This document shows positions 9,413-19,625 of a stretch of 64,000 bases of DNA, in pieces (positions within the stretch are counted from its first letter, which is position 1; the number at the start of each line of letters is the position of its first letter). Source of the stretch: Sulfuricurvum sp. (lineage in GTDB: Bacteria; Campylobacterota; Campylobacteria; Campylobacterales; Sulfurimonadaceae); NCBI GenBank assembly GCA_030692765.1, contig JAUYUB010000021.1, forward strand, positions 1-64,000, given 5' to 3'. Both the position numbers and the translations under genes were made by a program. The notes beneath the pieces are model-generated. The model was not told the DNA's origin, ran no database searches, and saw only the letters and a list, made by a program, of their open reading frames with translations.

Positions 9413-11293
9413 TCACTCTTTACTTTTTTTGACAGCCATTTTGATATAGATCTGTAAGATATCCAATGCAGCAGGGGTCATTCCGCTGATTTGAGAAGCT
9501 GCTTGCAGGGTTGGAGGATTAAATTTTCCCAATTTGTCGACGATCTCATTGGAAAGTCCTGAAACAGAAGCAAAGTCAAAGTTTTCCGGAATTGCGATGT
9601 GCAGCATTTTGGACATACGTTCAATATCATCGCTTTGTTTCTCAACATAGCGGGCATATTTGGCTTCGATGAGAATCTGTTCTTGGATATACGGGTCTAA
9701 TTCTGCGAAGCTTGGAATCAGTTTTGGCAACTTATCCAATTCAAAACTTTTACGAGAAACAAGCTGTGTTGCATTCAATTTATCACTGATACGCTCTTCA
9801 TCAATCGATTCCAAGAATGCCAAAAACTCTTTATTAGGCGTATAGACTGTCTCTTCTAAAAGCGCCAATCCTTCATCGATTTGGCGACGTTTGATCTCGA
9901 TTCGCTCCATCTGTTCATCCGTGATCAGACCCAATGCATGCCCGTAACGCCCTAGACGCAAATCTGCCGTCTCTTCACGCAACAGCAAACGGTACTCTGC
10001 ACGGGAGGTAAACATACGATACGGCTCTTTGGTCCCTTTGGTCACCAAATCATCGATCAAAACACCGATATAGGCTTCATCACGACGTAACACAAGCGGC
10101 TCTTTGCCTTGTAATGATAACGCGGCATTTATCCCCGCCATCATCCCTTGCGCTGCCGCTTCTTCGTATCCCGTTGTTCCGTTGATCTGCCCTGCGAGAT
10201 ACAGATGCTTAACCTTTTTGGTCTCCAACGTATGGCGCAACTCAGTCGGATCCACATAATCATACTCAATCGCATAGCCGTAGCGAACGATTTTCGCATT
10301 TTCCATGCCATGTACCGAATGGATCATTTGACGCTGCACATCCGGTGGAAGCGATGTACTCATCCCGTTGATATAACACTCGGTATTTTCAGCTGTTTGA
10401 GGTTCGATGAAGAGATGATGGCGATCTTTATCCCGAAAACGGTTTACTTTATCTTCGATACTAGGACAATAGCGAGGACCTACCCCTTCGATCTGACCCG
10501 TAAACAATGGCGCACGGTGAAAGTTCCCCTCAATCAGATTATGGGTATCTTCATTGGTATAGGCAATATAACATGGTAATTGTTTCTTCGTTCGTGCAAA
10601 CTCGTCACGATCGGTACGGAAACTAAACGGATTGGGAATCTCATCTCCCCCTTGTTCCTCCATCACCGAAAAATCGATGGATGAACTGTCTACTCTGGGA
10701 CAGGTTCCTGTCTTAAGACGTCCAACATTGAGCCCTGCTTCACGTAGGGAATCGGTTAGACCTTTTGCCGCGAACTCTCCAAAACGACCTGCTTCCTGAC
10801 GTGTTTCACCGATATGGATCATCCCGTTTAGAAATGTCCCTGTTGTGATGATTACACGGCGCGCTTTGTATTCGTTGAACAAATCGGTACGTACTCCAAC
10901 AACGGCACCCTCATCAAATATGAGTGAATTAACCGTCTCTTGGATCAGACTCAAATTAGGAGTAGTGAGAATTTTATTACGAGCAATGACACGGTAACGG
11001 TCCATATCAATTTGAGCACGGCTGCCACGAACAGCGGGGCCTTTGGTAATATTGAGAATACGAAACTGGATACCTGCATCATCGGTGAGCAATCCCATCT
11101 CTCCGCCAAGGGCATCGAGCTCTCGTACCAAATGTCCTTTTGCCAAACCGCCTACGGCTGGATTACAGCTTGTAGCCCCTACTTGTTCGGCAAGAATAGA
11201 GATCATTAGGGTATTTTGTCCCATACGCGCACACGCTAACGCTGCTTCGATTCCTGCATGTCCACCACCCACTACGATAACGTCATAAGTCAT
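9413..11293 (-). CDS. mnmG: tRNA uridine-5-carboxymethylaminomethyl modification enzyme MnmG (GidA)
   Basis: [63 protein letters not shown]-type motifs. Confidence 0.97.
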   Translation of the reverse strand: MTYDVIVVGGGHAGIEAALACARMGQNTLMISILAEQVGATSCNPAVGGLAKGHLVRELDALGGEMGLLTDDAGIQFRILNITKGPAVRGSRAQIDMDRYRVIARNKILTTPNLSLIQETVNSLIFDEGAVVGVRTDLFNEYKARRVIITTGTFLNGMIHIGETRQEAGRFGEFAAKGLTDSLREAGLNVGRLKTGTCPRVDSSSIDFSVMEEQGGDEIPNPFSFRTDRDEFARTKKQLPCYIAYTNEDTHNLIEGNFHRAPLFTGQIEGVGPRYCPSIEDKVNRFRDKDRHHLFIEPQTAENTECYINGMSTSLPPDVQRQMIHSVHGMENAKIVRYGYAIEYDYVDPTELRHTLETKKVKHLYLAGQINGTTGYEEAAAQGMMAGINAALSLQGKEPLVLRRDEAYIGVLIDDLVTKGTKEPYRMFTSRAEYRLLLREETADLRLGRYGHALGLITDEQMERIEIKRRQIDEGLALLEETVYTPNKEFLAFLESIDEERISDKLNATQLVSRKSFELDKLPKLIPSFAELDPYIQEQILIEAKYARYVEKQSDDIERMSKMLHIAIPENFDFASVSGLSNEIVDKLGKFNPPTLQAASQISGMTPAALDILQIYIKMAVKKSKE

Positions 11294-11462
11294 GATTACT
11301 TCTTTAAAGGTAAATTATTAGTCTAATTATAACCTCCCTTGTTGAAACCTATAAAAAAGAAAAAATCTCATCCCAAAGCTTAAAGAAAAAAATCGCATAA
11401 AGGTAAAAATCAGACGTTAAGATGAGCACGTTATAATTTCCTAAAAACAGGTACTCCCAATT

Positions 11463-12146
11463 ATGATAAAAGCCGCTTTCAGTGCATTTAACAGCAAAGA
11501 TTACGCAACAGCCATCCCTCTTTTTCAAACACTCGCTGAAAAAAACCATCCCACGGCCATTGCATCCTTGGGCTACATGTACCAAAACGGTCTTGGTGTT
11601 ACCGTCGATTTTGACAAAGCACGTGATTACTATATCCACGGGAGCGAACTGGGAGAGCCCACTGCACTGTATAATCTTGGACTCATGTATACCGATGGAG
11701 TGAGTGTTCCTCACGATCAGTTCAAAGCCTATGAGCTCTTTATGCGCGCTGCCATCCTTGAATTTCCCCAAGCACAATTTGAAACAGGCCATAGCTTGGA
11801 GCGTGGATTAGGATGTCTTCAAAATTTCAGTGAAGCGGCATTTTGGTACGAAGAAGCAGCAAAACGGGGGCATGGCGGTGCCTTTAACAATCTCGGGGTC
11901 CTATATAAAGAGGGGCATGGTGTACTGCAAGACTATGCCAAAGCTTTTATCTGCTTTTCTCGCGCCGCCAATATGAATCTAACAGAAGCGCAATACAATC
12001 TAGGGCTTATGTATGACCAAGGGCTGGGATGCGATGCCGATCACGATGAAGCCCTCGAGTGGTGTCGAAAAGCGGCCTATAACGGTCATGAAAAAGCTAA
12101 GCTCATCATCCAAGGACTCCAAGAAGAGGGGAAAATTATTTGGTAA
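11463..12146 (+). CDS. Sel1-like repeat (SLR/TPR) protein
   Basis: Repeated A..NLG..Y..G.GV..D..KA..... units of about 36 aa. Confidence 0.9.
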   Translation: MIKAAFSAFNSKDYATAIPLFQTLAEKNHPTAIASLGYMYQNGLGVTVDFDKARDYYIHGSELGEPTALYNLGLMYTDGVSVPHDQFKAYELFMRAAILEFPQAQFETGHSLERGLGCLQNFSEAAFWYEEAAKRGHGGAFNNLGVLYKEGHGVLQDYAKAFICFSRAANMNLTEAQYNLGLMYDQGLGCDADHDEALEWCRKAAYNGHEKAKLIIQGLQEEGKIIW

Positions 12147-13048
12147 CCCGCACTAATAGCTCATTTACTCCCGAACATCTGCGCTTTTTAGAATACATCC
12201 GCTGTGTCGGAACCGGACCAAAAGGGAACCGTCATCTGAGCTATGACGAGATGAGCGATGCCTTCAAACTCATAGTAGAACGTCGCGTGCCAGACGTTGC
12301 AATCAGTGCCTTTTTATTGGGGTGGCGGGTTCAAATCGAGAGTGATGAAGAACTCAGTGGCTGTGTTGATTGGCTCGCACTTCAACAAGCTTCAATAGTA
12401 AAAACAGGAATTGAAATAGGCTATCCGTTTGATGGAAAAGCAAAGTTTTTTCCCATCATACTCAAAGCCGCCCAACTGCTGAGTGATTTAGAAATCCATG
12501 CTGCCTACGATCTCCCATTGGGACCAAAATACGGTGTCACGCTAGAGCAATTTGTAAACATTGCCCCCAATGTCATCCTCCACAATCGCCATGATTTACT
12601 TAAAGGTTTAAGTGATTTAACCACGTTGCGTAACGATATTGGAATACGCACTGCATTCAATACCCTCGAAAAGCTCAATTTTTTAGCGCCTACGGCACTG
12701 ATCGGGATGCATCATGCTCCCTATTTTGATCTCTATGCGTCGCTTTATGCCAAACATTATCAACGACTCATCATTGTCCAAGGACATGAGGGAACACCTG
12801 ATATTCTCAAAAAAACAAAGTACAAACTTGTGCAAAACGGGGAAATAACAACATACCATATCGATCCCGAAGAATTTGGAATCGTGCCTATTATCGCCAA
12901 AGAGGAAATGAGTTTAGAAACAATGCAAACGCTCATGGACAATCCCGATGAAAACCTCGCTAAAATGATACGGCTTAATGCCGCATTTTTAGGGTGGGTA
13001 TCAGGGAAATATACAACGATCCAAGAAGGCTATGCTTCAAATATTTGA
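12140..13048 (+). CDS. Anthranilate phosphoribosyltransferase-like (TrpD2/YbiB-type) protein
   Basis: Glycosyltransferase family 3 N-domain-like start (LSYDEMSDAFKLIVERRVPDVAISAFLLGWRVQIES) and TrpD-like body (RNDIGIRTAFNTLEKL). Confidence 0.7.
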   Translation: MVTRTNSSFTPEHLRFLEYIRCVGTGPKGNRHLSYDEMSDAFKLIVERRVPDVAISAFLLGWRVQIESDEELSGCVDWLALQQASIVKTGIEIGYPFDGKAKFFPIILKAAQLLSDLEIHAAYDLPLGPKYGVTLEQFVNIAPNVILHNRHDLLKGLSDLTTLRNDIGIRTAFNTLEKLNFLAPTALIGMHHAPYFDLYASLYAKHYQRLIIVQGHEGTPDILKKTKYKLVQNGEITTYHIDPEEFGIVPIIAKEEMSLETMQTLMDNPDENLAKMIRLNAAFLGWVSGKYTTIQEGYASNI

Positions 13049-13051
13049 AGC
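13034..13051. repeat. 18-bp perfect palindrome spanning both stop codons of convergent genes
   Basis: GCTTCAAATATTTGAAGC is its own reverse complement. Confidence 0.95.
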
Positions 13052-15121
13052 GAAATGTCCTTTGTATTCATCTCGTCTTATCTCTTTTACTTCATACATC
13101 AATTTATCTACTTCATTAATTGCTTCACGCGTTGAAGAAGATTCTGGCCCAAATAAATTTACCCCAACACTTGCAGAAAGGATATAAGTTGTCTTTTCAA
13201 GCTCATAGGGCAAAGACAACTGCACCTGAATTTTTTTGGCAATCGCATCGGTATACGCAAACGCTTCTTCCTTTAAAACTCCCAAGTTATTCACAAGAAC
13301 GACAAACTCATCCCCTCCGAAACGTGCAGCGGTATCGGCAGCACGAATACACTCTTTGATACGACGCCCGACTTCAATTAACAGTTCATCTCCTGCGTCG
13401 TGCCCAAAGCGATCATTAAGCGGTTTAAATCGATCCAAATCCAAATAGATCAATCCTCCATAAGACCCTGTCCGTTTTGCCGCAACGATTGCCTGTTCCA
13501 AACGATCCAATAACAAACGTCGATTTGCCAAGGATGTGAGAGGATCGTAAAAAGCGAGTTTGCGTATTTCTTCTTCCGCTTTAATCCGCTGTGAAGCGTC
13601 TCGTGTCACTCCGATAAAACGAAATGGCTTGCCCTCTTCGTCCAAAATGAGGCGAGCATTAGCCTCGGTCCATATTGTCGAACCGTTTTTATGCGGCTGC
13701 TCGATCATAATAGTCATCTCCTTAGGTATTTTACCCGCAGCTACCTGGGCAAATGCATCTGCCATGGATTTTTGTACCTCATCAAGTGATCCTTGACATA
13801 TCACTTGTTCCAAACTTTGATGCATCACTTCATGAGGGGTAAATCCACGTAACCGCTCAACCGATGGACTGACATAGCTAAAGCGTCCGTTAAGCTCCAT
13901 AATCCAAATAACATCGGACATGTTATCGGTCAACCATCGGTATTGTTCTTCGGCATTTTTTGCAGAATGTTCAACTTTATGGGCCATTGCATTGATATCT
14001 CGGCACAATTGTCCAATTTCATCGCATCGTGACTCCTCTTCATCAAGACGTACCGAATAATCACCCTCTTTTATTTTTCGCATCACAGTTGAAATTGCTT
14101 TGATCGGAGAGATCAAATATCTCTCACTCATCATAAAAATCACTCCCCATGAGAGAAGCGCTAAGACCATAAAAACAGCACCAATAACAGCCATTTCACG
14201 CATACCGAATACATTATCCAAATTGACCATTGATAAATTGATCCATTTTAGCTGCGAAAGATACGTAGCCGATGCGATGTAATGGTGACCGTTGATGTAC
14301 AAATCAAAACTTGTTGATTGAACCTTTCCCGAACTTAAATCTTGCAAATGGTTGAGTAATTGCGCTTCATTGTGCCCTTTATCCACCAGAGAAACCAACG
14401 TAACCCATAGCGTGGGATCCATCACTTCTGAATGGTAATTGACATACCGTTTATCTTTATGCGCAACAATTGCCCCTTGGGCATTAAGGATCATCGTCGT
14501 GAATCCCTCTTTGTCTTCTGCAATGTACTCTTTTATAAAATGCGTATAATCAAAGCCAACCCCTACGACTCCAATGCGCTTACCCTCTTTCACAATGGGG
14601 ATATTGAGCCACAGTTTTGTCAAGCCCAATACTTCATCATGATCGATATTGAGATTGTAGGGATCGGGAGATTTTAAGGTATGAAAGAACCATTGATCAT
14701 TATAAATTTTGGGAGACAATGTTTTGATATACTCTGAACCCGTATGGCTTGCGTTAGAATCATTAAAATAATAATTGCCGCTGTTCTCCAACGCAACAAA
14801 CCAGCTTCCGGCTTTGCTCACCTGAAGATAATCGTTCAAAGTCTCGAATATTTTTTGCTTCAACAGCGGATCATTTTCCCCTTCCGCCCACTCTGCCAAT
14901 AGAGGATTCGTGGCTATCTTTTTGGTGAGGATTAAATCAAAATCGATGGTTCCTTTGATCTTTTCAGCATACCGCATCGCATTTTCACGGGCATACTCAC
15001 GTCCCAGTTCACGTGCGATATCTGTCGAAAAATAACGAATAAACAAAAAGGTCATACAGCTCATGATCACAAAGATAACAGCACCTACCGTTGCACTTTT
15101 CGCGCGTAACCCAAACTTCAT
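13037..15121 (-). CDS. Cache-HAMP-PAS-GGDEF diguanylate cyclase
   Basis: N-terminal TM and periplasmic sensor, second TM plus HAMP, PAS, GGDEF motif (ARFGGDEFVVL) with I-site RAAD five residues upstream. Confidence 0.92.
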   Translation of the reverse strand: MKFGLRAKSATVGAVIFVIMSCMTFLFIRYFSTDIARELGREYARENAMRYAEKIKGTIDFDLILTKKIATNPLLAEWAEGENDPLLKQKIFETLNDYLQVSKAGSWFVALENSGNYYFNDSNASHTGSEYIKTLSPKIYNDQWFFHTLKSPDPYNLNIDHDEVLGLTKLWLNIPIVKEGKRIGVVGVGFDYTHFIKEYIAEDKEGFTTMILNAQGAIVAHKDKRYVNYHSEVMDPTLWVTLVSLVDKGHNEAQLLNHLQDLSSGKVQSTSFDLYINGHHYIASATYLSQLKWINLSMVNLDNVFGMREMAVIGAVFMVLALLSWGVIFMMSERYLISPIKAISTVMRKIKEGDYSVRLDEEESRCDEIGQLCRDINAMAHKVEHSAKNAEEQYRWLTDNMSDVIWIMELNGRFSYVSPSVERLRGFTPHEVMHQSLEQVICQGSLDEVQKSMADAFAQVAAGKIPKEMTIMIEQPHKNGSTIWTEANARLILDEEGKPFRFIGVTRDASQRIKAEEEIRKLAFYDPLTSLANRRLLLDRLEQAIVAAKRTGSYGGLIYLDLDRFKPLNDRFGHDAGDELLIEVGRRIKECIRAADTAARFGGDEFVVLVNNLGVLKEEAFAYTDAIAKKIQVQLSLPYELEKTTYILSASVGVNLFGPESSSTREAINEVDKLMYEVKEIRRDEYKGHFASNI

Positions 15122-15236
15122 TATTGATTTCCAATCCCTGTTTCATATAAAGTTAAATCATACCTTTAATCCCTTAAAAGTGCTCATTTTCGCCCAATTT
15201 AGCTATAATAAAATAATGAAATCTCAAAGGAGCGAC

Positions 15237-15851
15237 GTGTTTACAGGATTGATTCGCGAAATGGCAACGGTGAAAAATTACAGTACAAACCGCCTCTCGC
15301 TCAAAGCTGAATATCGTCCAAAATTGGGTGATTCGGTTGCCATAAACGGTACTTGTCTCTCTGTCGTCAGTCTCGAGAGTGATGGATTTACCGTCGAACT
15401 CTCACCCGAAACACTTACCCATATCGCTACAGAAAAGCTCAAAGGTCAGGTTCATATCGAGCCTGCGATGATGATGGGGGATCGATTTGAGGGGCACATT
15501 GTTCAAGGGCACATCGATACGATCGGCACCGTAGCTTCCATTTCTGACAACGGTAACAGCTATGATGTCATCATAAACGTTGATCCAAAATTCATCACCC
15601 TTATTCCTCCAAAAGGCTCGATTACAATCGATGGAGTGAGCCTCACGGTCAATGAGGTGATGAAAGAGTCGTTTCGTCTTACCATCATCCCCATCACAAT
15701 GCGAGAAACACTCTTTGGAATCTACCAAAAAGGGACAAGGGTGAATATCGAAACCGATGTTTTCGCTCGCTACATGCACCACATTATGAATACCTCTAAA
15801 AAAAATGACCTTAGCTGGAATGACGTAGAGCGCATCAGCGCACTGTATTAA
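15237..15851 (+). CDS. ribE: Riboflavin synthase alpha chain
   Basis: GTG start preceded by AAAGGAG; MFTGLIREMATVKN..., GDSVAINGTCLSV, GHIVQGHIDTIG, GSITIDGVSLTVNEV. The track ORF from 15063 is over-extended. Confidence 0.94.
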   Translation: MFTGLIREMATVKNYSTNRLSLKAEYRPKLGDSVAINGTCLSVVSLESDGFTVELSPETLTHIATEKLKGQVHIEPAMMMGDRFEGHIVQGHIDTIGTVASISDNGNSYDVIINVDPKFITLIPPKGSITIDGVSLTVNEVMKESFRLTIIPITMRETLFGIYQKGTRVNIETDVFARYMHHIMNTSKKNDLSWNDVERISALY

Positions 15852-15859
15852 GTCATTAG

Positions 15860-16171
15860 ATGGATACGATTCAATGGATTATGCTGGGTGCTTTTATAGG
15901 TGCTGTAGGATTGTCGATCTTAAAACTGTATGTTTTTTTTCCCAATAAACCCTTATTGGATGATGATACAACACCGCAAGCTGTTGAAAAACTGCAACGC
16001 ATCATGGTGGAGTGTGACCGCTTAGATCCCTATCTCAATGATGAAAACTTATTTCAAAAAATGGTTGAGCATCCTGATTTTGATTCTGCCTTTTTCTGGC
16101 GGTTCAATCTCAACCGCCTTCGACACCTCATTAACGACTACCGCTTAAAAGACCCGATCTTTCGTCGATAA
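15860..16171 (+). CDS. Hypothetical protein, 103 aa, N-terminal TM
   Basis: ORF in a coding-dense context directly downstream of ribE; N-terminal hydrophobic segment. Confidence 0.65.
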   Translation: MDTIQWIMLGAFIGAVGLSILKLYVFFPNKPLLDDDTTPQAVEKLQRIMVECDRLDPYLNDENLFQKMVEHPDFDSAFFWRFNLNRLRHLINDYRLKDPIFRR

Positions 16172-16181
16172 GCAGATAATG

Positions 16182-16733
16182 TTAGCTATTCAAATGCTCT
16201 ATTAAAATTTTGCATCCCAATCCTATCAGAATAACGCCGCCAAGCATTTCAGCCTTGCTTTCCAAAAAGCTTCCAAGTTTCTTACCAATATAGACTGCTA
16301 TCCAGCACAATACAAATGTCACGATAGCAATAATGGCGGATGCGGTATAGATATCCGTCTGCAAAAATGCGAACGTCACACCTACTGCCATCGCATCAAT
16401 ACTCGTTGCAACGGCAAGTGTGATGAGTGTTCTATTCGAGAGATCAGTTACTTCTTCATCAAATTCATCTCGATAGGCTTCATACAACATCTTGCCGCCC
16501 AGTCCGACAAGCAAAAGAAATGCAATCCAATGAGCATACGATTGGACATAATTGGCAAAACTAATACCGAGAATATAACCAGCCAGAGGCATAATCCCTT
16601 GAAAAATCCCAAAAATGGCTGCGATAAAAAGTATTTTTGGCAAACGAAGTCTTTTGTATTTTGAGCCCATTGCAATCGACACGGCAACAGAGTCCATAGC
16701 AAGAGCAACGGCGAGAATAAAAATCATTTCCAT
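16182..16733 (-). CDS. mntP: Manganese efflux pump MntP
   Basis: Six TM; ALAMDSVAVSIAMG and ATSIDAMAVGVTFA duplicated MntP signatures. Confidence 0.92.
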   Translation of the reverse strand: MEMIFILAVALAMDSVAVSIAMGSKYKRLRLPKILFIAAIFGIFQGIMPLAGYILGISFANYVQSYAHWIAFLLLVGLGGKMLYEAYRDEFDEEVTDLSNRTLITLAVATSIDAMAVGVTFAFLQTDIYTASAIIAIVTFVLCWIAVYIGKKLGSFLESKAEMLGGVILIGLGCKILIEHLNS

Positions 16734-16760
16734 AATAGAACCCTATAAAAAAGTAGGCAA

Positions 16761-17681
16761 TTATAGCGAAAGAAGCACTCCCTGAGGCATCTGACTCTTT
16801 ATCATCGTTCCATCCGTTCGTATAAGAAGGTAAGAAATATTTAGCTTTTTTAACATATCAATCGCTTTGGCTTCATCCATAATCGAAACAGCCGTGGCCA
16901 GTGCATCAATACGTGTATTATCCCCTATATCAACAAGGGTGATAGAGGCGTACCGCTGTTGCGATTTCCCTGTTTTTGGATCTATGAGATGATTATGGGC
17001 TTTATTTTTTATATATCGTTCATAATTGCCGCTCGTACTGATCGCAAAACGTGGCAGCGTTGAGGTGATAGTAGAAATGTACCCTTGTGGATGAAATGGG
17101 TCTTGTATGTTGATCACACACTCTCCCAAACATCCAATATCCCCTGAGGCTGCTACAACCGCAGTGGTTATTCCTGCAGTCTTTAAAAGATTGACAGCCA
17201 CATCCACAGCATAGCCCTTGCCAATTCCCCCCAAATCAATCACGGTCCCAGGGAGGATTTGTATCGTATTGCCTAATAAGATTATCCGATTTGAATCCAC
17301 TAACTTCTCTGCATTTTTGAGCTCTTGTGAAGAGGGCAGGCGCTCGTTCTCATATCCAAATCGATACGCATTATGAGTGAATGAACCAACAGTGATATCA
17401 AACGCTCCTTCACTTAGGTGATACATCTCTATGGAACGTTGCAAAATCTGACGAGTCATCTCAGAGACATTGCACTCAAGGTTACGGTTAAGATGTGAAA
17501 TCTCCGAATCACTTTTATAGGTTGACAGACGGTTATCCAAATCAGAAAACACCGCAAACACATCATCACTAAGATTTTCATCTGTAACATTCACACTGAT
17601 AAGGGTTCCCATATGAGCTTGCGTACGCTGGTTTCCCCACAATAACGATGATATTGTTAATAATAGACACAGTAACTTCAT
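16761..17681 (-). CDS. apbE: FAD:protein FMN transferase (ApbE)
   Basis: MGTLISV, DLGGIGKGYAVD, SGDIGCLG, HLIDPKTG, RIDALATAVSIMD motifs; signal peptide. Confidence 0.93.
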   Translation of the reverse strand: MKLLCLLLTISSLLWGNQRTQAHMGTLISVNVTDENLSDDVFAVFSDLDNRLSTYKSDSEISHLNRNLECNVSEMTRQILQRSIEMYHLSEGAFDITVGSFTHNAYRFGYENERLPSSQELKNAEKLVDSNRIILLGNTIQILPGTVIDLGGIGKGYAVDVAVNLLKTAGITTAVVAASGDIGCLGECVINIQDPFHPQGYISTITSTLPRFAISTSGNYERYIKNKAHNHLIDPKTGKSQQRYASITLVDIGDNTRIDALATAVSIMDEAKAIDMLKKLNISYLLIRTDGTMIKSQMPQGVLLSL

Positions 17682-17717
17682 TCCAAAATAATATCATGCT
17701 AAAACTTACATTATCTA

Positions 17718-17738
17718 AATGATACTTATTTTCATTAT
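17718..17738. promoter_or_regulatory. Candidate Fur box between apbE and porin
   Basis: AATGATACTTATTTTCATTAT: AATGA/TCATT inverted arms, AT-rich, in a divergent promoter region. Judged by eye only. Confidence 0.45.
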
Positions 17739-17805
17739 TAACTTTAGATTCAGTTTTATCTCCTATACTTTCGTAATCAATAATCAGTATCATAAAGGAA
17801 TACAA

Positions 17806-19110
17806 ATGAAATCTCTTCTACTTAGTGCCGCTACTGCTATGGCTATTACGACCACATTAGGTGCTGATGAACTCAGCGATCTTAAAACTCAGCTCAAAAT
17901 CCTGAGCGAACGTCTTTCAACACTGGAAGCCAATGACAAAAAACAAGTTGAGCAAACCGATGCCCTAGCCTCAGAGCTTATCAATGTTCAAAATCAAACC
18001 TCTTTTGCTGTCGTTGATACGAATAAAGCCATTCAAGGGATGAGTCCTGCCGCATCGAAAGTCTATTATTCTAAAAACCCTCTCTCTATCGGCGGCTACG
18101 GTGAATTGTATTATTCAAAATACAATCATGATGGTGTAAATACGGGAAGTAAAGATGCCTTTGGAGATACTTATCGATTCATTCCGTATATCGGGTATAA
18201 GTTTAGTGATAACATCATCCTAAACTCAGAGCTTGAATTTGAGCACGGTAATGAAATAGCAGTCGAACAATTGTATGTCGATTTTATTCTCGATCCGCTT
18301 GCCACAATCCGTCTAGGTCATCAGTTGGTGCCTATGGGTTACGTGAACCTCTATCATGAGCCTACATTGTTTAACACAGTTCAGCGTCCCGATGTTGAAA
18401 AACAACTCATACCTTCCACATGGCATGAACTTGGTCTAAGTGTTTACGGCAAAACAGACAATTTCGAATATACCGTGGGGGCATATACTGCTCTTGATAT
18501 GAATCACCCTACTTTGACATCTGCTACAGATAAAGACTGGATTCGTAAAGCACGTGTCGGGAATGAAAGTGACAAGGGAATGGATAATATGGCCATTGTC
18601 GCACGTTTAGATTATAACGGTATTAACGGCTTACAAGTAGGAGCCAGCGCGTATACCGGAAAAGCAGGAAATGCAATCATTGCCAATAAAAAAGAAGGGC
18701 AGATGACGATGGTCGATATTCATGCTGTCTATCAAAACGAAGGATTTAAAGCTCGTGCTTTATATACGCAAAGCCACCTTAGCAATGCAGACGCTTACAA
18801 TGCAGCTAAGCCAGAAAGTGCACGTGGAGGTTATGTAAATTTAGAGTATAATATCATGCCATTTTTGACGTCATCGACTGATAGAATGCCTATCTTTTTT
18901 CAATATGAAAATTACAACATGGGAACGTCACTTGCCAATGGCAACTCGTTTGGAACCAGTGAAAGTTTTACCTATGGTTTGAATTATTTCCCTCATGACC
19001 AAGTCGTTATTAAGGCGGAATATTTAGATCGCAAAAACAAAAACACAACCGATACAACTAAATATATTGACGAGGGAATTTTCTCTCTCGGATTAGGATT
19101 CATTTTTTGA
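17806..19110 (+). CDS. Outer-membrane porin-like protein with N-terminal coiled coil
   Basis: Signal peptide MKSLLLSAATAMAITTTLGA, coiled coil, beta-barrel ending ...FSLGLGFIF. Start moved from 17719 to ATG at 17806, preceded by AAAGGA. Confidence 0.82.
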   Translation: MKSLLLSAATAMAITTTLGADELSDLKTQLKILSERLSTLEANDKKQVEQTDALASELINVQNQTSFAVVDTNKAIQGMSPAASKVYYSKNPLSIGGYGELYYSKYNHDGVNTGSKDAFGDTYRFIPYIGYKFSDNIILNSELEFEHGNEIAVEQLYVDFILDPLATIRLGHQLVPMGYVNLYHEPTLFNTVQRPDVEKQLIPSTWHELGLSVYGKTDNFEYTVGAYTALDMNHPTLTSATDKDWIRKARVGNESDKGMDNMAIVARLDYNGINGLQVGASAYTGKAGNAIIANKKEGQMTMVDIHAVYQNEGFKARALYTQSHLSNADAYNAAKPESARGGYVNLEYNIMPFLTSSTDRMPIFFQYENYNMGTSLANGNSFGTSESFTYGLNYFPHDQVVIKAEYLDRKNKNTTDTTKYIDEGIFSLGLGFIF

Positions 19111-19622
19111 TAAAAACAGTTCTCTCTCTTCTTTTAATAGTAACCTCGAGTTTCGCCCAAGTTTTGGGCGATCCTGTCGCATTGACACAGCGTACTTTTA
19201 ATGCCAAATCGGTTGAAACGCGCAATACCATTCTCAGCGATGCCCAAGTCACCGAACTCTCCAAGCTCTCCATGCAAAAAATCAATTCCAAGCTTCATCG
19301 CATCTATTTGGCAAAAAACGGCGAAAAAACCGTGGGCTACGGAGTACTCATGAACCAAAAAGTGCGTACCAAAACAGCCATTGCTTTGTACCTCATCAGT
19401 TTGGATAAAAAAATAAAATCCATCGAGATCGTGGCATTTAACGAGCCTTTAGAATATCTTCCTAGTGCTACGTGGCTCAATGTTTTTGACAATAAAAGCT
19501 CTGCCAACACCCTCAAGCTCAATCAAGACATTCCGACAACTACAGGTGCAACCCTATCTGCTCGTGCAATTACCGACGGTGCACGTGCGGCACTGGCACT
19601 GTTAGAGATCATAAAGCTGTAA
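19107..19622 (+). CDS. FMN-binding domain protein (RnfG/NqrC/NosR-type), putative ApbE substrate
   Basis: Signal peptide; C-terminal PTTTGATLSARAITDGARAAL contains the [S/T]GAT flavinylation-type motif. TTG start overlaps the porin TGA stop (TTGA). Confidence 0.82.
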   Translation: MIKTVLSLLLIVTSSFAQVLGDPVALTQRTFNAKSVETRNTILSDAQVTELSKLSMQKINSKLHRIYLAKNGEKTVGYGVLMNQKVRTKTAIALYLISLDKKIKSIEIVAFNEPLEYLPSATWLNVFDNKSSANTLKLNQDIPTTTGATLSARAITDGARAALALLEIIKL

Positions 19623-19625
19623 ATC

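Noticed and set aside
11349-11792. 147-aa minus-strand ORF
   Set aside because: Antisense to the Sel1-repeat gene, which has clear repeat periodicity in the + frame.
11463-12146. Tandem repeats as a possible CRISPR or satellite
   Set aside because: Periodicity is at the protein level (Sel1 repeats); nucleotide units are divergent with no spacer structure.
15063-15236. N-terminal extension of the riboflavin synthase ORF
   Set aside because: RibE proteins start MFTGxI; GTG at 15237 has an AAAGGAG ribosome binding site; the extension overlaps the divergent diguanylate cyclase start.
16734-16760. Possible yybP-ykoY Mn riboswitch before mntP
   Set aside because: Only 27 bp separate apbE and mntP, too short for that riboswitch; mntP looks operonic with apbE.
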